Assembly (NCBI GenBank): GCA_020064725.1
Contig: JAGTWJ010000019.1
Location: forward strand, 4,998,501 to 5,062,500
Source: Drechslerella dactyloides
Taxonomy: Eukaryota; Ascomycota; Orbiliomycetes; Orbiliales; Orbiliaceae
DNA length: 64,000 nt
Direction: 5' to 3'
Shown here in pieces: positions 13,001 to 23,569 of the stretch; the stretch's first letter is position 1; each line of letters opens with the position of its first letter. The position numbers and the translations under genes were made by a program. The notes beneath the pieces are model-generated. The model saw only the letters and a program-made list of their open reading frames with translations, had not been told where the DNA came from and ran no database searches.

Positions 13001-15459
13001 TTTCTCTTACGTTGGGTCAAATACTCGCTGCGCTTTGAAGCAGAGTTGAAAAGTTGACATGGGTCAACCAATGACGAAATAAGTGATCAAGGCTATTTGC
13101 TATGAATTACCTGCCACGGACCCTAGGTTTCAGCCTATGGCTAAGGATTTGTGCTCCGTCCACGAGACTAGGACTGGGATGCCTGCGAGGGTGGCAACGT
13201 TCCGTCGCCTGCATCTACACCTGTCAAACTCTTCGACCGTCTTCTTTGTTCGTCTCAAGTGAACACCAGGTCAGGTAATAGCTAGCGGTTTCAATGCCTT
13301 GCAGGTCTTGTAATTTCTAATTAATTTCCTTGCGCTCGTTAGCTAGTTTCGGAGCTACTATACCGACCTGGGCAAACCTTGTCGGTAAGTGACATTAGTT
13401 GAGCCGAAAGGAAGCACCGTCCCGTGAGCAATGGTACCTATCGATAGCCATTGAATAACCCATGCGATAGATACGAGAGAAATTGAAAGAAGGAGTCAAT
13501 TCATATCGATATATCTTGCCACAAACCCAGAGCTAGGTACCATCGGAAATCAAAAGCACGGGTTTCAAGGAGTCCTGGAGCTTGAGGCTAACTTATACTG
13601 GTTTCAAGCCGAGCGCCAGGTTATCACAGATGACATGATGTGATGAAGTAGTAGCGCATAACATCCAGGTATCGGCCTTCTTGCCGACATTGCGATACAA
13701 GGTAGATATCGATGCATCGGACCTTCAACGTACTTTGTCTAGGTTCGGCTTGACTACGCACACATATTTTCAGAATTCCGAAGGACCTGATTGCGCATGT
13801 GCGTATCAAAATATATGTGCACACGCGTACATTGCCTCTTCTTCACAAAATCTAACAGATATCGCCATAAGATCGGAATTCAATGGAAGTTCTCTAACGT
13901 TGTCTGAGTAGCATACGCACATCACGTTCAAGATTTAGGCATATATGCATGCATGTTGCAGTCTAATTGTAAGTTTGGGGATAGACAGATTTGGAGTTAT
14001 TCGGTATATATATCGGAACATGCGGACCAATATATTACATTTGTGTTACGACAGGGGAATATGAGCTCTCTATCGCCCTCTACTGCAATGCAATCTGATC
14101 ATCCCGACGATGTCTAGTTGATTGCTAGATCGTAAGACCTGCGAAGGGTTGCAATTGGGGCTTGTTGCAATGCGCGCGCGCCCCGATATCGGCCATTGGA
14201 CACTGCGTGGATGTAGATGCATCTCGAAGAGACAACCTTTCATGCAGACGCTGGATTATTGATGTAGTCGATATATCGTCTCGCGAGCGAAACTACCGTA
14301 CTTTAATCGGTGGAGCCGACTTCACTGTTGCATTTTGGTTCACGAGGCAAGCTAATATAGGCATATCTACACGCCTTCATGATGGACTGGCCATGGATAC
14401 GAAGATCCTATAATTACTTATCAAAAATGTGTATTAATAGAATCTATCCACCGAATGCGGGCTGATATGGGATTGCAATATTGGGTAGAAGGATGCCTAG
14501 ATGTGCCATATCCCCACTTAAGTTAACAGCAGTGGCACCTAATTGATTCTCCTTTCGGAGAATATGAACATAATCATGAGGCGGATTATAACTTGATTTG
14601 TAGTCCCGATATCTCTAGGCACATAATATTTTCACAGATACTCGGGATTGATGTCGAAGAAGTGGCGGAGTATTGATTTGATCGCCTCACAACCGTCAAC
14701 TATCAATCTTACCTTCTGTTGAATAGTAATTATACTTTGCTCCCTTGTTGCGTGCAGAGCATGTTGGATATCGGTATCTATCTATCCAACTTGGTCTTGA
14801 GGCCAGACTTGCCTGAGAGACTATATCCAACTGCAAAATGTCCAGGATTTTGGATTCTAGCAGCAAGGAGTCTAGGAATTTTAAATCACAAACGTGTCAT
14901 TCTGCTGTCATACTGCAGTTAGCAATATCACATCATGTCTACTGTTGGGGAGGAACTTTCCGGATGCCGATATCATAGTCACGTCTTCTGCCAATGTATA
15001 TCAATTTGTGCCCGACAATAAATGGCCGAACCCCATGGGGTAACCTTGTATGTATGTCACCCACGCATATTTCCGCTTGCTGGTTTAACCGTCATCAGCC
15101 TAGTACATGTCGTTTGGACACTGAGAAGCGAAACCAATTGCTCGCGAAAATGTCTATTGACAGGACGGCTTTGTCCGCTAGGTTGGTGGATGGCTTCCTT
15201 CTGCGTTTCCATGTTGCTCCGCTAGCGCCATGGTGTGTCCTGGTAATGGCGTGGGTTGGGTCAAGAAAAGTTGCGGCCAACGTTCGATGGTTGCTGCGTC
15301 GACGACACGACTTTATTTATCTGCGCGTCATTACCCTCTACTCTCTTTGTCTGAAGCAGCCTTCCATCTACACCGTCAGAAAGTTCGAAGCACAGTAGCA
15401 ATAGCCATCTAACCACCTTATATCCGGCTGTCCACCACGTCTTCGCTGCTACGGCTCTC
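10085..15459. other. Long gene-poor stretch
   Basis: 5.4 kb without a gene I can support. Frames are short and scattered on both strands. Two were looked at more closely: a 113-codon frame at 11418-11759 with an overlapping lysine-rich 41-codon frame at 11590-11715, and a 159-codon frame at 12334-12813. Neither shows a family, a signal peptide or consistent splicing. Short AT tracts occur around 12162-12176 and 13998-14010. Relic of a mobile element or plain intergenic sequence; not decidable by eye. Confidence 0.45.
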
Positions 15460-16854
15460 ATGGAACAATCGAAGGAAATGGGCCACCAGCTGCCTATCAG
15501 ATATATCCCAGCACCGATCCTCCGTCAACTTGATGTGAATACCTTCAAAGACGACCCGGATAGTGCCATCTCGATCCCGGAAAAACACTATCTACCAACG
15601 AGAAGCATCAGTGTATTCGGGGGCCAACTCATCGGACACACTATCCTGGTGGCACATGCTACCGTGTCGGATGGGCTCTCCATCCATAGTTTTCATGGAA
15701 GCTTCATCGATAAGAGTGGGTCTCCGTTCCCGGTTCGCGTTCTCGTATGTCCACAACGGTAGCAAAGACCTTCGCTGACTTGGAAACAATCATGATCACT
15801 GCTGCAGCTGATCCTGCATCCCCAATCGTATATAGGGTGAATCGACTGCGTACCGGGAACACGATAGCGAACCGTATTGTCCACGCTTTTCAGCACAATA
15901 AATTGGTTTTCATAGCCATGATGTCCTTCCACAGACTCGAGGAGAACCCTTCACTCAAGTTTACACGTTCCATTCCAGCAGATTTCCCTAAAATAAGGTT
16001 GATGGAGCCAGTCAAGAGGAGTGACTACGACCTCTCAATCGCCAATGACGGGCTGAAGCACAACGACGAGGTTCTGCTGGCAGCGCTTGAAGCGAAACAT
16101 TTGATACCTCGGACGGCAAAAGCCTCTTCGGGTGGGTATACGCAAACCCTCAGCGCTAATTAGCACGGATCCCATTGTTCTTCTGAGAACTTCTACTGAC
16201 CATACCTGTTCTCGATCGCATAGATACTTTGAAGCTGGATAATCTTCTCAAAGAAGCCCCCACTCTTCCTATCACTGGCATTGGTAAAGCATCTCAAATA
16301 ATCCAGAAACTCGTCCATTGGGAGCGTCTCGCCAACCTGACTCCTTTGCCGTCGTCAGTAGATTCCAAGGTTGTCTGGCAATACATCCGCGTCAATGGTG
16401 TTCTACCGAGCTCTCCAAAATATGGTGCTGCTGCCTTCGGTATGGTCAGCGACGCATTTTCCAGTCAGCTCCCAGCTGTCGTGCTTCCTCACAAGGATGT
16501 AAGTCTGAGTTTCGTCCCAGTTTTTATCTCCTCAATCCGCCCAAGTCATGACGTTTTGCTGGAAAATTCTAATCACGGCATGGCAAGCAGCTTGCATGGA
16601 TTACGTCGCTCGACCACGTCATGTATTTCCACCGGCCGTTCGATCCGACTAAATGGCTAGCAGTTGAAAATGTTGTTTCGGTGGCCGACGCGGGCAGGAG
16701 TGTGGTCGAGATGAGATACTGGAATGAAGACGGAGAATTGGTAGCAACGGTTCTGCAGGAGGTGAGCAATACGATGCACCAGCCTACATAAATCTTGGAT
16801 ATCTAACCGTAGAAACAGGGAATGTTCCGCAGGAAGCAAAGATCGAAGCTTTGA
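15460..16854 (+). CDS. Peroxisomal acyl-CoA thioesterase (TesB / ACOT8 family)
   Basis: Hydrolyses acyl-CoA to free acid and CoA, expected in the peroxisome matrix beside beta-oxidation. Five exons: 15460-15715, 15808-16131, 16224-16498, 16591-16761 and 16819-16854, giving 353 residues. The double hot-dog layout is visible: the N-terminal FGGQLIGHT block, then the strand ending PIVYRVNRLRTG in exon 2, and the C-terminal SLDHVMYFHRPF block in exon 4. The first two introns use GTGGGT donors; both joins restore the family alignment. The last exon is only 36 bases and encodes a C-terminus of Ser-Lys-Leu, the classical PTS1 signal. Read-through of the final intron would lose this signal. Confidence 0.93.
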
Positions 16855-18294
16855 GCGCTACCTTGTGGTAAGATTTATAGTATAAGCGGTACCGTTCACC
16901 CGCTGGCAGACTCCAGAGTGTGTATTTGCCTCAGCCTTTTAGCTAGCTGAGCGCGAGAAGAAAAAGAACGGAAATATACAGAGAGGGCACCAGGATTGTA
17001 TAATGTTGTGGGCCTCAACACAACGAAATGAAACATACCTAGACTGCGGTTATCTAGGTCCGGGGATGTAGGTATCGCCGTGGCCTCAATAGAAAAAATC
17101 GAGATGCAAATGCCCCGCCTCCAATGCATCGCATTAGCACATCAGCGTCGAATTTTGAAAGTGCCTGATCAATTTTGACAGGTATAGGTTCTCTACATAG
17201 TTTCGTCAATCAGTCAGCCTGCAATTGCCGCAGAACAGAATGCACCATTTTTGCAACAGTTTTGTTTGCATTCTAGAACTTGTTCAACAGTTTAGCTACG
17301 CTACGTGAACAAGGCAAAACTGCTAGAATGTGACGCAGAGCATGCATCTAGGCTGTCAAGGTGGCTCTGTTGTAGATATACCACGCAGTACTGCGTTGGG
17401 GCTCTATCAGTATTCTCGAGCTTACTACCTACTTGATTATTAGCTCTATTGAGGATTACTAGTAGTTGCAAAGAACATAGCGACAGCTTGCCACCAGGGT
17501 CCTAGGCCGGGAGAGCTTGATCCAGAACCTATCACCTTGAGGAATGTGTGGGCAAGGACATTTTCAGCTCAAGGAACGTTTCCATTCCCGGAACAAGAGA
17601 TCGATGGTTTAGGCCACATTATGCAACAAGCTTTTGCAGACAACGCTGGTCAGGACCTTCTAGTCCAGTAGCGGCGTCATAGCTTAGCGAGTCTAGCCTT
17701 TGGGAGAACGCATGAATACTTACCTTCTCAATCCTGACTGACTCTGTATCATTGTACCAACAATCCTAGAGATTTTCGCTCGCCCGCTTAGTGGCGAGGG
17801 CGTTGAAGGCCATCGAGCCTGTTTTTAGAACGTTAAACTACTGTGTTCCTAGCTGGAAGTTCGAGTAAGCTGTAGCAACTGAGGTGTAATCTCGAAGATG
17901 AGTATTTCTGTCGCGCCTCTCGCAGGATCTTGAATACTTCGGCCGGTAGTCTCATGCTCTGATTTTAGAATCATCTTGACGTCTAAATAGTATATATTTA
18001 ATATATGCATGAAAGCTGGGAAGATATTAAGGCGATTCTTCAGCTCATTGTTCCGAAGCTACATCAAAAGGTTTATTTAGCAAAGATCTAGTTCATTGCG
18101 GAGTTTCCACGCACCGGTGTGCCCCAAAATAAACTGCACCGGAAAAGGGAATGGCAAAGGCCAAATTTTACTTAGTGGCCAGAAAGCTGCAGTATGCTTT
18201 TACATGATTCTGGGTATATAAGACTGACCAGCCCAGGTACGCGACTATTCATCTGTAACATCGTACGCAAACCTTCTACACCTCAATCCACATA
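16855..18294. other. Intergenic region
   Basis: 1.4 kb with no supported gene. The right end carries the promoter of the small secreted protein gene at 18295. The sequence from about 17940 is AT-rich with a short palindromic tatatatttaatatat tract near 17990-18006. Confidence 0.5.
18214..18220 (+). promoter_or_regulatory. TATA box of the secreted peptide gene
   Basis: TATATAA in the context gggtatataagact, about 80 bases before the start codon at 18295. This is a strong TATA box and suggests regulated, possibly high, expression. Confidence 0.6.
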
Positions 18295-18668
18295 ATGCAT
18301 TTCCGCACGCTTTCGACGTTCGCATTATTTGTCTCTTTGGTTGCAGCAATCCCTCTTGGCCAACGGCAACCGGCGGCGGATGTGGCAATTGAGACACGAG
18401 CGACTGGAGATACAACTACGGATTCCCCTGAATGTCAATATATATCCAGATCCTGCCAGATGTATATACCCGATGCTCCATGCACAGGCCGCTGGGTGGC
18501 AAGTATGACCAGGTAGGTACAGTATAGGTGCATAGCCGTAGATTGCTATGAACTTCACCACTCGACTCAGCTTCCGGTTGTTCTAATGATCTTCATAATA
18601 GCTGCGTTCCAACGTCATGCGTCGATATACAGAAGGCAGTGGTGAAGCTATGTCAAATCTCGTCTTGA
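18295..18668 (+). CDS. Small secreted six-cysteine protein
   Basis: Two exons, 18295-18512 and 18602-18668, giving 94 residues. The donor GTAGGT and acceptor ATAG rejoin the frame at a Ser codon. The N-terminus is a clear signal peptide (hydrophobic stretch FALFVSLVAAI, cleavage probably near residue 19). The mature part has six cysteines at about residues 47, 54, 63, 74, 79 and 90, enough for three disulphides. An ETR site at residues 33-35 could be a propeptide cut. I do not recognise the family; there is no hydrophobin spacing (no CC pairs). It has its own TATA box. Function unknown: antimicrobial, effector-like or developmental roles are all possible. Confidence 0.75.
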
Positions 18669-19278
18669 GTTCCGGGCCCGGCGTTGTTCCTGGGTAATGA
18701 GCTGCGATATTTGAAGAAATAAATAGCCCTGCATCCTAGCTGCACGGTAACCGGAACTTTGGGTCATTTGTAGTCTCCGAAATAATCTTGTTCAAATGTT
18801 CGCTGCATGTATACACATTTCAAAATGTCCGCTGATATCTGTACTTGGCTAAATTTCGTGGGTGTGGCGCAGATGTAATCGGTCAGACAGCACGCATCTG
18901 ATAAGAACCCGTCGAGTATGCTAAGCTAGTTATCGTATGAATTCGAGCTGATAGCTGTACTGTCTGTTTTCTGCTTTCCTGGACGCATAGAATTAATTTC
19001 ACTTGAGTTCGACCATTCGGGTATTTTTCAGCGGCGTGTTAAGAGCCGCTGCTCCTGTAGCGGCAAATATACAAGCGACAGAAATATCTGCGTTGTGTGA
19101 AGTTAAACAAATTTTCTTAGTGGAAAATTGCACCACCGCCACCAACTCGGTCTTCCCACGATCAATCTGCCGTGCGCGCAACCGCGCCAATCAACATGAA
19201 CCGACGGCCAGCCCCAATGCCCTCGATCGAGCGATAGGGAAACGTATCCTACCCTGGACATCACCAGGAGACACCAAA
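18669..19278. other. Intergenic region upstream of the mitochondrial-type gene
   Basis: About 0.6 kb. An open frame continues upstream of 19279 back to about 19003 but contains no ATG, so it is taken as 5' leader of the next gene. Nothing else seen. Confidence 0.5.
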
Positions 19279-21297
19279 ATGCGAGCTGGTACCCGCGTAT
19301 CAACGACGCTATGCTACGCGACTACTTTGCGGCGTGCCGTCCCACAATGCCCCGCCGTACGAAGTCGATACCAGTCAACATCGAGCGAAGGTCACACGTC
19401 TGCTGGGACTGATTCGATAAGCCCCGATGTCCCAATTTCTGGCGATGGAGCTTCAACGGCATCCCGTCGCGGCAGCGGCTCCAGTAGTAAACGCGGCGGC
19501 TCCAAAAAGTCCGGCATCAAATTATCTGAGAACCGCCAGAAGTGGCCAATTTTCCGCCCTTGGTCAATGCCGATGGGCAGCAACACGGCGTGGCTGAAAC
19601 AATATATGGAAGAGTCTGGCGTCGAGCCCACTCTTGAACACTACCGGCTATTCCAGAAGAAGAGTAACATATATCGAATCCCGCTCACCCGGCAAGAATT
19701 CGATGACATCGTCACTGGCGTTGACCTATCTGGTGTGCCAAACTGGACTACAAGTGCCCTTCAAAGCAAGCGCAAAAATATCGAGAGGCTGAGAGAAGAA
19801 GGCCTCATCGAAAGAAAACCGTACATACTCCGCATTACCGGGGCCGAAGAATACATCGACGAACTGGACAGCTCAATGGACTCCTCGCTGACGCTAGAAA
19901 AACGGTATACCAATGACGAGATCGACTACGAAGCCCTGTTTGATTGCATGATAGAGCTAGATCCTACATACATCGCCCGGGCATTTCGAAATCCTCAGCT
20001 GAGAAGATTACGCCTAAGTTATGTACACAACATGGTCAAGCTCGCATTCCAGGAAGGCACATTGGGCGCCAACAAAGATGGCAGTGTATTCATCGGCCAA
20101 GAGGCCTTTAAAGTAAAATTATTGGCTGCGGGTGTCGACCACCATTTCCTAAAGTTCTACAAGGCGAACGCAACTACACGAGAAATCGACTTTGACTTCG
20201 AGAAAGCCAATGAAGTTCTGGCACAATACGAAGAAAAGGGCCTTGACTCACTTCCCGGCGATCCGGCTTTGAAAACGGGTACAATGTCTACAGCCCTACC
20301 GTCGCGATCGCCTTTGGACAACCAGATGAAATCAGAACGGTTGCTCCAGAATTCCGATGTCACTCAGGAGAGAATAAAGCTTACACAGAAAATATGGAGC
20401 GTCCTGGATCCATCCCGAGTACCCATAGATGAAGTTCCGGCCGCTTTGACGGTTGATACCGTTCTACGAGACGAAGAGGAGGGGACTGGGGCATTGAAAA
20501 CTGACGGGGAAACTGTGCCGGAAGGAGAATCGCTTCCTTCGGCAGGCTCGAAGGATGCTCAAGGGCCATCTTCCTTGATCGGCGTCTTCGAGATTCTGAA
20601 CAAGTCGATAAGTAGTGGCGAGGCGGCGCCAGCACCATCTCCTAGGATGGAGGATGAAATCCCAGTCACTGGTACCTTGGAAATCGAACCAACAGAACCT
20701 TCGCTCATTTCGTCCTCCCCCCCAGCCGAACCACCCATTACAAACACACTCGAAGAGCTCGGTTCTCAACCACCTCGGTCTGAGTTGCTAGCATCATCGC
20801 CCAGCGCTGAAACCCACCTCACGGGTGATCTGTCGACGGAAGAGCGGCCAAGCGAAGAACGCGACGGAGCTATCGAAGACTTGCAGAAAGCTAGTGCTGA
20901 GCTAGTCCCCGAGACTAGTGCTGAACCTGGATTGCAATCTGAACCGCCAATTCTGGCTGCTGTCGACCAAGAAACGCCTGTAGATACCACACCCAAGATC
21001 GAAGAATCTCAACTGGCACCGCCACTTGAGCCACAATCACATATCGAATCCGAGGCGCCACAGGCCAGATCCGCTCAATCTAAACAAGCTGCCAGCACTG
21101 CTCCACCACCACCACCACCCATAGATGATGGATACGAGTACCTTCGGCAGACCATGATGGCATCGCAACAAGAGAAATCGAAGGAAAGAGAGAAAGATAA
21201 AAAGGAAAGCGAAGACGATGACAGCGATTTCTATCTTGACGAGGAAGATTTCGACGACTTCCAACCTCCACCGACGAAACCACGAAGGCCCTTCTGA
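19279..21297 (+). CDS. Mitochondrial-type conserved hypothetical protein
   Basis: Single exon, 672 residues. The first ATG of the long frame is at 19279 and opens a typical mitochondrial presequence: Arg- and Ser-rich, no acidic residues, ending near RSRYQS, about residue 36. A Ser/Gly/Lys-rich linker follows, then a folded region of about 300 residues beginning KWPIFRPWSMPMGSNTAWL, with many charged helices. From about residue 390 to the end it is low-complexity, rich in Pro, Ser, Glu and Ala, with a Pro run and a very acidic segment (EDDDSDFYLDEEDFDDF) before a basic tail. I cannot name the family. It could be a fungal mitoribosome or translation factor, but that is a guess from targeting alone. 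Convergent with the transporter gene, 242 bases apart. Confidence 0.85.
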   Translation: MRAGTRVSTTLCYATTLRRAVPQCPAVRSRYQSTSSEGHTSAGTDSISPDVPISGDGASTASRRGSGSSSKRGGSKKSGIKLSENRQKWPIFRPWSMPMGSNTAWLKQYMEESGVEPTLEHYRLFQKKSNIYRIPLTRQEFDDIVTGVDLSGVPNWTTSALQSKRKNIERLREEGLIERKPYILRITGAEEYIDELDSSMDSSLTLEKRYTNDEIDYEALFDCMIELDPTYIARAFRNPQLRRLRLSYVHNMVKLAFQEGTLGANKDGSVFIGQEAFKVKLLAAGVDHHFLKFYKANATTREIDFDFEKANEVLAQYEEKGLDSLPGDPALKTGTMSTALPSRSPLDNQMKSERLLQNSDVTQERIKLTQKIWSVLDPSRVPIDEVPAALTVDTVLRDEEEGTGALKTDGETVPEGESLPSAGSKDAQGPSSLIGVFEILNKSISSGEAAPAPSPRMEDEIPVTGTLEIEPTEPSLISSSPPAEPPITNTLEELGSQPPRSELLASSPSAETHLTGDLSTEERPSEERDGAIEDLQKASAELVPETSAEPGLQSEPPILAAVDQETPVDTTPKIEESQLAPPLEPQSHIESEAPQARSAQSKQAASTAPPPPPPIDDGYEYLRQTMMASQQEKSKEREKDKKESEDDDSDFYLDEEDFDDFQPPPTKPRRPF

Positions 21298-21539
21298 TAC
21301 CCCGATACTCTTGCTACGCTGAGACGATAAATCCATAAGCTTGCACTATCCGTGAGGTCACTGGTACATTGTACATCTGTATTATATTTAAGAGAATATT
21401 ACCTACTGATGGAGCTCTCTCGCTTCACCTAGAATACTTCTCCCTCTGGAACCTATACATCATAACTAGACAAATAACTTGAGCGACTCATGAGAAATTT
21501 CATCACAAGACATTACCACGATTAAATTGAAATGTCATC

Positions 21540-23569
21540 TCATGCAATATGCTTGGCTTCCAACTCTTTCTCGGCCAGGACTTCCTCACTACCGTTATAC
21601 TCGCCGTCTGAATGGGGAATTAATCCCAGTTCGGCATAAATGCCCTCGAGTCTCCGACGTTCCGTCGCAGCAGTTCCGGCTTCATCCCCGAAGACTTCGT
21701 CCATCTCCTCGAGGGAAAGATTCTTTGTCTCTGGGACCAGGAAGTAGACGAAGGCAGCGGCGAAAGTACAGATCAGACCAAAGAAGATAAATGTCCCATA
21801 CTTCGTAGAGGCGACCATATCAGGCGTGGCTTGCCCAATCTGCATCCTTCGGTTAGTTTTGTCCTGTGGCAGCTCCTAGGGCTTGACTTACCGCAAAGTT
21901 GTTCAGCCAGTTAGAGGACCCTCCGATGGAGATTCCCTTCGCGCGGACACCCAATGGAAAGACCTCAGAGACCAGAACCCAAGCACCCGGTCCTACAACA
22001 ACCATGTTAGCCAGGAACTCATCAATACATACCTCGGTTGGATCATAATCAGCCCTTACCCCACGAATAGCCAAAATGGATTTCGTAAATCCAGACAAAG
22101 ATGACGGCAACCCATCCCGCCGCTCTGTGGTTCAGCCAATCGTTACCGAACGAGCCATAAAGGCCCGCCACGATAAAATGGCTGATGGCCATACCGATAG
22201 CCCCCGTGATCAGAACTGGCTTGCGGCCCAACTGATCGATCCAAAGCACAGCGGGGATGGTGGCCAAAAACATAGCAATGCCGCCGACACCTGATGCGAG
22301 AAGCGAGGTAGTGTTCCCCGTCAATCCAAGGTCCTGGAATATGAAGGCTGCGTAGTAGAGGATGGCGTTGATTCCGGACCACTGTTGGAAAACCATAATC
22401 CAGATGGCGACATTCACACGCTTGAAGAGAGATCTATTCTTGAAAAGGCTCATGTACTCGTGGAAGCCCAGGAGAAATCTATCCTTGAAAGTGCCATGCT
22501 GGTACTGAGGGAAGTTGGCTTCCGAGGTGCGCACCTCGAACAGATGCTGGGCCTTGACCTCTAGGTACTCCATGCGGACAAGCTCGTCGGTTTCGGGGCG
22601 GCGACGCAGCTTGGCGAGCGTCTCGAGGCACTCTTGGTCACGGCCATTCTTCATCAACCAGCGAGGAGACTGCGGCATGAACAGTATGCCGATACCAAGG
22701 ACTATAGCTGGGACGAGCTGGATGCACACGGGGACAAGCCAAGCAGCATTGGACTGTCCAGGCCCAGTTCCGCCGATGTAGTTCGTACCGTAGCCAATCC
22801 AGTAGGAGATCATAATACCGAAGGTTATGGCGAGCTGTTGAAGACTGACAAGAGCACCTCGGAGTTCTGGTGGAGATAATTCAGCATTATACCTGACGAG
22901 AGTAATTGCTCAGTACATCGTCTCCCAGATTTATGTGTCGTTGCTGTAATGGGGGCTTCTCGACAGGAACTTACAGAGGTACTACCATGGATAGAGAACC
23001 GACGCCGAGACCGGTAACGAATCGACCACCGAGGATATAGCCGACGTTCTTCGCACACGCCTGGACAATGACACCAACACAGAACACAATAGTAGCCACG
23101 ACACAGGCGTTCTTCCGGCCAAGGGCATCGGCCAGATAGCCATTGATCAAAACGCCAGCCCAGGCGCCCAGCTCGAGAATTCTTCCCCCGCAGTTAGGTC
23201 AGAACTATAATGGCAAGCATACGTATTCATGGGGGCTTACGCGGTCAAGAAGCCTCTCGCGGTGGGATTCGTGATTGTTTCCGGATGCACAGTATTTGCA
23301 AAGCTGGTCATGTTAAGAATCTGCCCAAACATTCCCTGGTTGTCTAATCACGAATACAGGTTAGAAGCTACCAGTCTGAAAATTGGAATGGAAGCATGGA
23401 AGGCAAATAGAGCATCAAACTTACATCCATAAACCAGTCCTCCAAGCGAGGCAAATACAGCAATTGCAAAGACATTGCTGTTTTGAATGAGACCTCTGAT
23501 TCCAGGAGGCCCAGAGAACTGGGCTCTGCGCTTCGAGAATGCCTCAAACTCTTTGCCGCCTGACACCAT
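21540..23569 (-). CDS. MFS sugar transporter (hexose/polyol type)
   Basis: Plasma-membrane sugar porter with 12 predicted membrane segments. Six exons on the minus strand: 23569-23425, 23343-23241, 23181-22975, 22892-22060, 21992-21892 and 21839-21540, giving 562 residues. Family marks include GYNQGMFGQIL after the first helix, PQSPRWL before the central loop, DQLGRKP in the second half, GYSWGPGAWVLVSEVFP across intron 4 and the C-terminal PETK motif. Every splice restores one of these conserved blocks; exon 3 uses an unusual GAAG acceptor. It resembles glucose/hexose porters rather than fungal maltose permeases. It is the first of four minus-strand genes that end with an alpha-glucosidase, so it may import the released glucose. 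Confidence 0.94.

Noticed and set aside
19003..19278. Upstream extension of the mitochondrial-type protein frame
   Set aside because: No ATG in the extension; the first ATG at 19279 opens a typical mitochondrial presequence.
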